A DNA stretch of 64,000 bases from the NCBI GenBank assembly GCA_942486035.1, contig CALNXK010000046.1, positions 3,142,001-3,206,000 on the forward strand. The letters run 5' to 3'. Every line of letters begins with the position of its first letter. Position 1 is the first letter of the stretch. This stretch comes from Porites lobata. Its lineage: Eukaryota; Cnidaria; Anthozoa; Scleractinia; Poritidae. The notes under the pieces were generated by a model that worked only from the letters and a program-made list of their open reading frames with translations, was not told where the DNA came from and made no database searches. A program made the translations under genes and the position numbers. Below, one piece after another: positions 12,701 through 23,842 of the stretch.

Positions 12701-15700
12701 GGGCCGTTGCACACAACTTGAAGAACTCTTTGCTTTAACAAACATCTGATAAATAAGGCTTTTGCCAAATCCTGTTGGTAGGACACAGAAAACATCTTTT
12801 CCCCTGGGCAGCGACTCCAAAGCTTCCCTTTACTCCGATTTTAAAACAAATCCCAATTCTTGCGCGAGCAAATCAAGGCGATCAACATCCGTCATTTTAC
12901 AGCGAAAGCTTTAGGAATTCATCACGGTACGGAATATTGCAAATGACTTAATGAAAACATTACTTGACATGCAGCTTGCATCGAAATATAGCCAATTGGA
13001 ATTGCCGTGGCTGGTAGAAGCGGGTAACTCGAATTAATGTAACGTCTCTCCCTAGTCTCGCTCTCTGTTTTCAGCCTCGTTCCAGACCTTTTGTCTGACT
13101 GCTTGCGCGTACTTGAATACGCAAAAATACCGACTGTTTTGTAGTTTAGGGGTAAAAGAAAAATGGCAAAAAAAAGACTTGTTTCATTTCAGATTCAGAG
13201 AGAAGTGCTTGAATCACACCTTGAAGGCGAGACCAGATATCATCTTCATTTGTGTTGTTGCAAATTAAACGACACCAAGGATGAAGTGAGAAATCTTCAA
13301 CTTGAAGTTGGAGAAAGAGCACAGGCTGTCCAAAATCAATTTGAAGAAAGAGTGCAGGCCCTCCAGAATCATTTTGAAGACAGATTACGCACCCTCCAAA
13401 ATCGCTTTGAAGAAAGAGTTCAGACCCTAGAAAATCATTTTGAAGAGCGGGTAAACTTGCTAACCGTCACTAGCGATAAATTGAGGAAGAATCTGAGTTT
13501 CACTAAAATTATCTGCGCTGTTGCTGTTGTCATTCTTGCTGCGTTAAGTGGAATGTCAAACCATGAAAGTGCTATTAGTGATTTGAAAACAGAAATGGAA
13601 GGTAGAGTGGATGAAGTTCACAAACATCGAAAAGAAAAGGTGAGTTGAAGTATGTATGAAACCAGCTGGAAACATATAAATGATTTAGTCATCCACACTG
13701 TTATTGTTTTCGTTTGCCATATTCCGATACTTGGACTTTGGAAGCTTTTATTTGTTTAACTTTTGTTAGAGAAGGAGGAAAGACAAGAACCTGAAGAAAA
13801 CGTACTCTTATAGAGGGGAAGAGAACTATCGAAAAACGTCTACAGTAAGGTCAAAATACAAAAAAATTGATTTCTTAAAAACTGAAATTCTACCTTGTCA
13901 CCGCAATGAGAGATCACGTGAGATAGTCGGCATTGCGCCTGCGCAACCTCATTGCGTTGTTGCTTTCCTCGCGAACGGTACGTGAATGGTGTACTGAGGG
14001 GTTGCATAAATCGTTTTCATTTGTAGCTAGCAAGCTGTGGAATGAACTACCGCCATGCATACATTAGAAACTCTTAATGTGTTTAAAAGGCTCTTCAAAA
14101 GTTCAATTTAGAATCTGTATACTAGTTTTTGCTTTGAATATGTTAATAAGTTATTTTATCATAATTACTATTATCTAATCTGTTTTATTATTTGCTATCA
14201 TAGCTTAGATCTTTTTTTAATGATAGATACTTATATAATGACATTCAATATGTAATGGACGTTAGTTATTAAATTGTTAATTTTTTTTGTTGTTGTTCTA
14301 CTTAGGTTTTTGTAATTTTTTTTCTACACGGGCACTTTTGAACGAGTTTTTGTTAGCTTCTAGCTGTTTAGATGTATAAATAAACTGCTGGCTCACTGAC
14401 TGACTGACTGACTGACTGACTGACGGAAATTTCCGACGACGAAAATGCCTACTAATAGACAAAACCCGTGGGACGAATCTCCTGAATTGGCTAGGGAACG
14501 AATTTTCTGCTAGAAACTATTAAGAAAGGTTTAGGTTACAGTGCTCTGAACACTGCACGAACTGCACTTTCATGCATTATTCAACCAAAACATATGGTGT
14601 CTTTTGGCTGTTTATGAATCTCGCCCCTCCATACATCGATATTTCGAAACTAGGGATGGTAAAGTTGTGCTACATTTTCTTGCTAATTTATATCCTCCAT
14701 CCAAGTTAACACTCAAGGAGCTTACCCTGAAGCTTGTTATGCTTGTTACTTTGGTCTCTGCTCAACGCGACCAGTTTATCTACTTACTGGATATTTTAAA
14801 TTGCATGACACAAACTGAGACTACGTGACAACTGTGCTCTTTCTCGTCACGTACAATGTCATACAGTCTAAAACAGGAACCAAGCAACATGCAATTAAGC
14901 TTGAGGCTCATTCGCTACTAAGTTCAAGCCGCACAGCACTCGTGCAGCTTCTACATCTGCTGCCAAACGAAATGCAGTCCCATTGGAGAATATCTTGACT
15001 GCTGCTGGATGGAAAAGTGACTGTGTATTTGCAAAGTATCACAACAAGCTACTTGAAAGAAAATCCTTTTCTGAAGTAGTGCTCACACACTTTTAAAGAC
15101 CTTAATTGACCTCTTATTAACACTGCATATGTGTATCAGTGTTTTTCTGTTGACAGATTTATACAAAACAATATACGTTGGATTTCTAGAAGTGGTCACT
15201 TGAGAACTTTGTGCATGCAGTTACTTTGAAATCTCACGTGATCTCTCTGCGGTGACAAGGTAGAATTATAAAATTTAACAAGACTTACCTGTAAGGTGAA
15301 GTTTGGGTTCTACCTTGTAACCATGGCAATGAGAGATTTCGTGCCCACCCTTATGATTCTCCCACCCTGTGTGTTTGGATGGTTATGGTGGCATGCATGA
15401 AGTCTTAGACTACGAGTAGTCCCCATTTATCCTCAGGGATAGTAGAGCGAGCGAAACGCGAGCGCTACACGTAGTCTGTAAAGTCATTGAAGAACGAGTT
15501 CGCGCAGGCGCAATGCTATCTCATTGCCATGGTGACAAGGTAGAATCTAATTCAAACTTCGCCTTACAGGTAAGGCACGTTTAATTTTATAACTTTACTA
15601 AACGCTGAGAATGAATGACCTCAAAGGCAAGATACAAGCCTTGAAAACTTTAGACTGTTCACAGTCCTCTATTTTTCCGTAAGATCGTCGAGAGCGAGCG

Positions 15701-18700
15701 CTTTGCGTTACGGGCTGCCATTGCGTGAGTGTCCAAACTACTTAGGGGGCGGGGGCGGTTTGGGAGGAAGAGAGAAAAACAGAGGGACTGTACTAACATC
15801 AATACAAGTCGCGTTCAGGAGGCGTGACAGGAAGTTCACGCCTCTTACTATTCATTAATTAAGAAACTCCGCTGGTGATGAAAAACATGCCAGACACATT
15901 TAGCATCTATTTCGCGTGTTTACAAATATCTGCTCGAAACAGTGATTTTATACAGTTTCCGGGCCATTCCTCCAAATAAATTCGGCAAACATGCACAGTT
16001 TAAACATTTTCCTAATCGAAGCGCTAAGCATGCTCGCTACACGACAGATTAAAACGGTTTAACGTCCCGATAAAAAGCCAGGCATTTCTGACAGGTCGTT
16101 TTTTTTGCGTCGGCGTAGCGTTAAATTTCAGTTCGTTTAGCAGAAACTGTGTTGCATGCAACATTCCCCTGGCCGGGCTGCTTCAAAAGCATGTTGGCTG
16201 ACGTGATTCATCCTCAGAATACCAAAAATCCTTCGTGTGTTGGCGCAAGATGTGCCTTATGGTGGTGTTATTGAAGCGTGCGTTTTAAGTAATGGTCCGT
16301 GTAAGAGGTAGGCAGGCGAACGGCAAAAGTAATTAAAAGGTGCTAACTTTTAATCATTAATTTCAATTAAATCAAGCAATCTGATTGGCTGAAATCCAAA
16401 ATCGCCGCCATAAAACAGAGAGAAACGTGACAAAAACAACTTTTTTTAGCTTTATTTTCCCCATTCCCCTGTCCCCTTTATTTTCCCCATTCCCCCTTCC
16501 CCCTCACGGCCAAGTTTCAGCATTGTTCTATGCGCCAATCAAAAGTTAAAGAGGAAAATGTGCAACACACGCGCGACCTTGTTGTGACCCCAACTTAGAT
16601 GTGACACTTGAGATGTTAGGAAATTTGTCTTTTACCTTCGTTGAAAATCTGCATTTTTTCTTTATTGAATATTTATAACAAATTTACTGTATTTTATCAC
16701 CGGAGTGATCGTCAAAATGCTCTTCAACATGGTTTGCTGCCGTCCTCAACATGCCGAATAGCCATGTGGAAATTTGGGCCCGGCGTAGTTCTTTTCGTTG
16801 TCAGGCCGGATCAGGAGGAGATCGGAATAATTGTGGCACTAGAAATTGGAGTACAGCTGGGCATAAAAGGAGAAAGCGAAAGATTTGTTGTTTTTACATG
16901 GATCAATTTATTTCTCGATGTAGAACACTTGAGCTTGAGGTAAGCTGAACTCGATAGATTTTTGCACCTCCGCGCGCATTATGTGTTATTCATTTGTGTT
17001 TGCCCTTCTCGAAACTTCCATATTCCGTGTATCTTTACCCATTTCTCATTCGATTTTTTTTCTCTCTAGACTGCTTCATCAAGCGAAATGGAAGTTCGCC
17101 GTGGACCTTAAGTTAGAATGAACGAATTGAAATTTGTGACACAAGTTTGCATTTTGTACCTTTGAGGTCTGAGACGGAAGTCGTTTAGGAATCATATAAA
17201 TAGCTGTCACTGGTGTTTGAGTTTCTCTTGGTGCGGAAGATCTAGCGAGCATGACTGCAGCTTGCCTTTATTTTTTCCAAGGACGAGAGAGAATGTAAGA
17301 AGGATTTTTATAGCGTAATATCAAAACCTTGTAAACAGATAAACTGTAGGAGAGCTTTTTCTTAAACTCGATTCTCCGAACATGCAAGAATTTTTTCTAT
17401 CTGGGCAACATCATCTTTTTTTCCAAATGCAGAACATTTAGATAACATTTAGATTTTATTTTGTGTACTTGTTGTTGTTCTGTATTGTGGACAAATTATG
17501 AACGCGCGACACTGGCGCGTTCGCCAGATTCGCCACGTGAGAGTGAATTGCTGCTGTTTACGATCCTAGTTTTGACATTTCTTTTGTGAGAGCCGACGTA
17601 AATGTTGTTCTCAACGTCGCTGATTGATGTAACACTGGGCTCATCTTCATGTAATTTCATATCAGGTTAACTTCCTCGGGTTTGGCGCATAGAAATCTTT
17701 TAAATTTCAGATATGTTATATTTTTCAAGATAACAAAGCAATAGACGAAATAAAAAGTTGTTCGTTTGAGTTTTAAGCTATCTTAATTCAACTCTAAAAT
17801 TCAAATTTCGCGCTTTTCGCTGCGTTGACCAATCAGAGCATTCAGATTTAATTTGATTAGAGAAATTAGCGCCTGAAAAATAACTGACGCTATTGCCGCG
17901 GGCTATTGTTTTTCTGCCTGCTTCTTAGCTGGACCATTACTTAAAGAAACGGCGGCTTGTCAACGACTTGTCAGTGTCGGCAACTTAAACTAAACCCGCT
18001 GTCAACGCAAATTAACATCTATTGTCTAATCACCAATCAGACACCTGCGTTGCTGGTACAACCCGCTCCGTGAACGCGAGCTGCAGTGATGTTATTACAG
18101 TCCCTCTCTTTTTCTCGTCCCCCTCCCCCTACAGCTATAATCTCCAACGCCCGCCTCCCCCTTCGGTACATTTGAAAATCAAGAGTTCCTCGACGATCTC
18201 ACGATAAAATAGGGGACTGTGAACAGTCTATGAAAACATCTTAAGACAAGCGACGAAAACAAATTAACAACACGCTATCGGAGCGTACACTTGGTCGTCG
18301 TGGTATCATGCGTATGTGAGGATTTTTTGTGTGATGCACGTGTGACTACCACAATGTTGTTAATTTGCAAGGGTTGGTATGAAGACTTGGGGCCATAGTG
18401 GACGTTGCTTAGTATATAAGTAGCTCGAATTTTTCCTCGGAGTTCATAGCGTAAAATACAGTGGCTCACCCAATAGCGAACGCACGCGACTAACAAAAAA
18501 TGTTATGGACTGGTAACATGCGAATCAGCTCTCGCTTTCTTTCCCCGCACCTACCATTTTATCATCTCAATCATTTTTAATTAAACTAAGCGATTATTTT
18601 AGCCCATTTTCTTCCATTTCCCACACGGAACCCTCTAGTGCACGATATTGTAGCTAATTTTCACATGGAAAACCAAATTAGGTCGGGGTGGGGCAAGCGG

Positions 18701-21700
18701 CTAATCCGTCAACTCAGCGTCTAATCTGACGGATCGCGTGTGAGTCGGTTCAAACCCTGGGTAAGCAAAAACAAAAACTTATTTATTCCTCGAATAAATT
18801 AAAATATTTGTTGTAGCCGAAAGAGCTCGAAGTGATCTCAAGGTATATCGAAGTAATTGAGGGTTGTCCAATACTCACAAATAGACTCCATTGGTGTTAC
18901 TGGTGAGAAGAAGGGTCTCCATTGGTACCAATGGTACGATTGGTACCAATAGAAAAGCATCCTATTCCAATGGTTCTATTGGTGAATATGCATCTCATTA
19001 AGGAGACTTAGATTATTTTCTCATGTGGTCTAGCTGGGTACAGGGCAATTCCAATGGTCCATTGGTACCAATGGTACGATTGGTACTAATGGAAAAGCAC
19101 CCTATTCCAATGGTTCTATTAGTGAATATGCATCTTATTAAGGACACTTAGATTACTTTCTCATGTGGTCTAGCTGGGTACAGGGCAATTCCAATTGTCC
19201 ATTGGTACCAATGGTACGATTGGTACCAGTGGAAAAGCACCCTATTCCAATGGTTCTATTTAACTGAACATGCATCTCATTAAGAGAGTTAGATTATTTT
19301 CTCATGTGGTCTAGCTGGGTACAGGGCAATTCGAATGGTCCATTGGTACCAATGGTACGATTGGTACCAATGGAAAAGCACCCTATTCCAATGGTTCTAT
19401 TGGTGAATATGCATCTCATTAAGGAGACTTAGACTATTTTCAGATGTGGTCTGGCTGGGTACAGGGCAATTCCAATGGTCCATTGGTACCAATGGTACGA
19501 TTGGTACCAATGGCAAAGCACCCTATTCCAATGGTTCTATTGGTGAATATGCTTCTCATTAAGGGGACTTAGATTATTTTCTCATGTGGTCTAGCTGGGT
19601 ACAGGGCAATTCCAATGGTCCATTGGTACCAATGGTACGATTGATACCAATAGAAAAGCACCCTATTCCAATGGTTCTATTGTTGAATATGCATCTCATT
19701 AAGGAGACTTAGATTACTTTCAGATGTGGTCTGGCTGGGAAAAAGGCAATTCGAATGGTCCATTGGTACCAATGGTACGATTCGTACCAATGGAAAAGCA
19801 CCCTATTCCAATGGTTCTGTTGGTGAATATGCATCTCATTAAGAGAGTTAGATTATTTTCTCATGTGGTATGGCTGGGTACAGGGCAATTCCAATGGTCC
19901 ATTGGTACCGATGGTACGATTGGTACCAATGGAAAAGCACCCTATTCCAATGGTTCTGTTGGTGAATATGCATCTCATTAAGGAGACTTAGATTATTTTC
20001 TCATGTGGTCTAGCTGGGTGCAGGGCAATTCCAATGGTCCATTGGCACCAATGGTACGATTGGTACCAATGGAAAAGCACCCTATTCCAATGGTTCTATT
20101 GGTGAATATGCATCTCATTAAGGGGACTTAGATTATTTTCTCATGTGGTCTGGCTGGGTAAAGGGCAATTCCAATGTTCCATTGGTACCAATGGTACGAT
20201 TGATACCAATGGAAAAGCACCCTATTCCAATGGTTCTATTGGTGAATATGCATCTCATTAAGGGGACTTAGATTATTTTCTCATGTGGTCTAGCTGGGTA
20301 CAGGGCAATTCCAATGGTCCATTGGTACCAATGGTACGATTGGTACCAATGGAAAAGCACCCTATTCCAATGGTTCTATAGGTTAATATGCTTCTCATTA
20401 AGGGGACTTAGATTATTTTCTCATGTGGTCTAGCTGGGTACAGGGCAATTCCAATGGTCCATTGGTATCAATGGTACGATTGGTACCAATAGAAAAGCAC
20501 CATATTCCAATAGTTCTATCGGTGAATATGCATCTCATTAAGGGGACTTAGATTATTTTCTCATGTGGTCTGGCTGGGTACAGGGCAATTCCAATGGTCC
20601 ATTGGTACCAATGGTACGATTGGTACCAATGGAAAAGCACCCTGTTCTAATGGTTCTATTGGTGAATATGCATCTCATTAAGGAGAAAGATTATTTTCAG
20701 ATGTAGTCTGGCTGGGTACAGGGCAATTCCAATGGCACCAATGGTACGATTGGTACCAATGGAAAAGCACCCTATTCCAATGGTTCTATTGGTGAATATG
20801 CTTCTCATTAAGGGGACTTAGATTATTTTCTCATGTGGTTTAGCTGGGTAAAGGGCAATTCCAATGGTCCATTGGTACCAATGGTACGATTGGTACCAAT
20901 AGAAAAGCACCCTACTCCAGTGGTTCTATTGGTGATTATGCATCTCATTAAGAGAGTTAGATTATTTTCTCATGTGGTCTGGCTGGGTAAAGGGCAATTC
21001 CAATGGTCCATTGGTACGAATGGAACGATTGGTACCAATAGAAAATGATGTCATTCCAGTGGTTCTATTGGTGAATATGGAGACATTCAAACTTCTGCTG
21101 TTTTTTCACGGCAAGGGGTGCAATCCTGAAATCATCAGTAGATGGATTCTTCTAGCTCAGTCCTGGGCCTCATCGCAAGGTACAGCCGAGAAAAGAGCAC
21201 GGCAAATACAATTTGTCAACGACAACGTTGACATTAAATACATCAATGGTTTTACTACGACCTTGATTATAGCAAACTGGTGTACCTCAATGGGTTACCA
21301 CGACAAACCCCACGTCAACAGTCAAAAGTGACTTCAGTCACTTGAATATAAAACGGCCCTCTTAGGAGCCACCAAATACTATACAAAGTCATAACCAACA
21401 GCATGATATAACCACCCTTTTCGGAAACTCTTCATTGAAAACTTGTTTTGGTTTAAACGCTTCCATGTAGATAATGAAATTGCGCTAAGAAATTTCAGAA
21501 GTTAATTACACAGTGAGTTGAGTACAGTTGTTAAAACCTGTTGCCTCAATACCACTTTGCTAGTTTCGCGCCTTTCCGCGTTAATTGTTTCGGGTTCTTT
21601 TAACGAGTAAGAATTACCAAAAAATAGTGCTTGCGTTCAGGAAAGAAGACATTCATATGTCATGTTGTTGTTTGCTCGTGAATAACAATAGACAGAACGA

Positions 21701-23634
21701 ACCCGACAGTGACGCGTTACCTTTCAATTTTAATGTTCGTACGATGTTTGTTATACTCACAGCACCTTGATATATTATTAGCGCTAGATATATAGGTCGC
21801 CCTCGCTTTGTAACTATTAGCGCGTTTCTACTTTGTGTGAAAGCGAACTTGTTTTGCGTGGTTAGCCTATAGAACGAGGAATATTCATAAGAATTATGGC
21901 GCGTTTTTAATTGGTGTAACAGCGAACTTGTTTTGCGTGGTTGGCTTATAGAACGAGGAATATTCATAATAATTATTAGCGCGTTTTTACTTAGTGTAAA
22001 AGGCAACTTGTTTTGTGTGGTTGGCTTATAGAACGAGGAATATTCATAATAATTATTAGTGCGTTTTTACTTGGTGTAAAAGCGAACTTGTTTTGCATGG
22101 TTGGCTTATAGACCGAGGAATATTCATAAGAATCATAGCGCGCGTGGTGTAAAAGCGAACTTGTTTTGCGTGATTGGGATATAGAACGAGCAATATTCAT
22201 AAGAATCATAGTGTGCTTTTACTTGGTGTAAAAGCGAACTTGTTTTGCATGGTTGGCTTATAGAACGAGGAATATTCATAAGAATTATAGCGCGCTTTTA
22301 CTTGATGTAAAAGCGAACTTGTTTTGCGTGGTTTTCTTATAGAACGAGGAACGTTCATAATAATTATTAGCGCGTTTTCACTTGGTGTAAAAGTGAACTT
22401 GTTTTGCACCAATAGGACCATTGGAATGGCATCATTTTCCATTGGTACCAATCGCACCACTGGTACCAATGGACCATCGGAATTGCCCTATACCCAGCCA
22501 GGTCACATGGGAAAATAATCTAAGTCCCCTTAATGAGATGCATATTCACCAATAGAACCATTGGAATAGGGTGCTTTTCCATTGGTACCAATCGTACCAT
22601 TGGTACCAATGGACCATTGGAATTGCCCTGTACCCAGCCAGGTCACAAGGGAAAATAATCTAAGTCCCCTTAATGAGATGCATATTCACCAATAGAACCA
22701 TTGGAATAGGGTGCTTTTCCATTGGTACCAATCGTACCATTGGTACCAATGGACCATTGGAATTGCCCTATACCCAACCAGGTCACATGGGAAAATAATC
22801 TAAGTCCCCTTAATTAGATGCATATGCACCAACAGAACCATTGGAATAGGGTGCTTTTCTATTGGTACCAATCGTACCATTGGTACCAATGGACCATCAG
22901 TTTGACGAATCGTATCCGTTTGTGTATATTGGACATGTGTGAAGTAATTCCGTTCTCTGTCCGTGAGCTTCGTGAGCAACTTTGGGACATTCCTGAGCGT
23001 CGCGATCCTTTTGATTGGCGCGATGGCCAAGTAATAAGTTAAGATTAGTTTTGTATGGTTACATACAAACTTGTACACAAGATTCTCGCTTTGTTAATAT
23101 TGCACTAAACAGCATTGCTGAAAAGCCCAGGCTCCGCCCTTAAGGGATACCTTTTTCAGGGACGGGGTATTGAAACGTTCGCTGATCTATCCGAAAGTAT
23201 GAAAATAATGAAGCATTTGGAATTCTGTGTCTATAGACTGACATGACAAAGCAAAATTGAATTGCTGGTTTTCACATGACGTCACCAAAATTCCAACGAC
23301 AAAACTATCGATCCTCCCGAGATTTTACTTTCACGATGTATTAGAGCAGCTGAAAACTAATTTTGTTTCAAATTTTCGCTTCAAAAGGGTTCTTGGTTTT
23401 GTGATAGAACTACGCTGAATTTCTAAGCTTTTGGGTAACGCGGCTTTTAATTAAAAAAAGTGACTTATTTCAGGAAATTTTCCTACCTAAACAATTCATG
23501 TATTAGAAAAAGTATTGCTTTAATGTTTATGAGTTCTTCGAAGTATAAATTCACCCTTTTGTAGCAAAACTCGGTAACAGTTGTTTCTGTTGGTTTCCGT
23601 CTGCCATGTTGGTGCTCATCCGGATGAGCACCAG

Positions 23635-23668
<34 letters not shown>

Positions 23669-23799
23669 GTAAAACGTTTCTTCGAATTTAATTTCTCGTA
23701 TACGAAATATTCCTCTGACCTGAATCTTGGCGAGGATCTTTGCATATTTACCTCCTTTCATTTCCCAGATTCTTGACTTTATCTATTGAACGGTTTTGA

Positions 23800-23842
<43 letters not shown>

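Larger units (their letters stand above)
10113..13148. mobile_element. 3.0 kb DNA transposon in gene 1 intron 6, 9-bp target duplication
   Basis: Flanked by perfect GGGGTAAAA direct repeats (10104-10112 and 13149-13157). The ends are inverted: TAGACCGCAAAACAGTCGGT on the left, and ACCGACTGTTTTGTAGTTTA on the right (17 of 20 positions match). Genes 2 and 3 have a single uninterrupted target ('GGTAAAAGAAAAATTGCAAA'). Inside lie a 45-codon ORF (10436-10573), a diverged inverted duplication (about 10970-11335 and 12290-12650), a nested MITE and a 186-codon ORF (12189-12749). No transposase signature is recognised. The 9-bp duplication fits Mutator-like or Merlin-like elements. Confidence 0.8.

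Noticed and set aside
12189..12749. 186-codon ORF as a host gene
   Set aside because: It lies inside a defined transposon, and its middle is an inverted-duplication arm whose partner is full of stops.
19724..21331. ORFs of 71-119 codons through the 140-bp repeats
   Set aside because: The repeat period is not a multiple of three, and the same text appears in several frames; these are by-products of the tandem array.
21836..22905. CRISPR-like regular repeats
   Set aside because: Units are contiguous tandem copies of 80 or 140 bp without unique spacers, in an animal genome.
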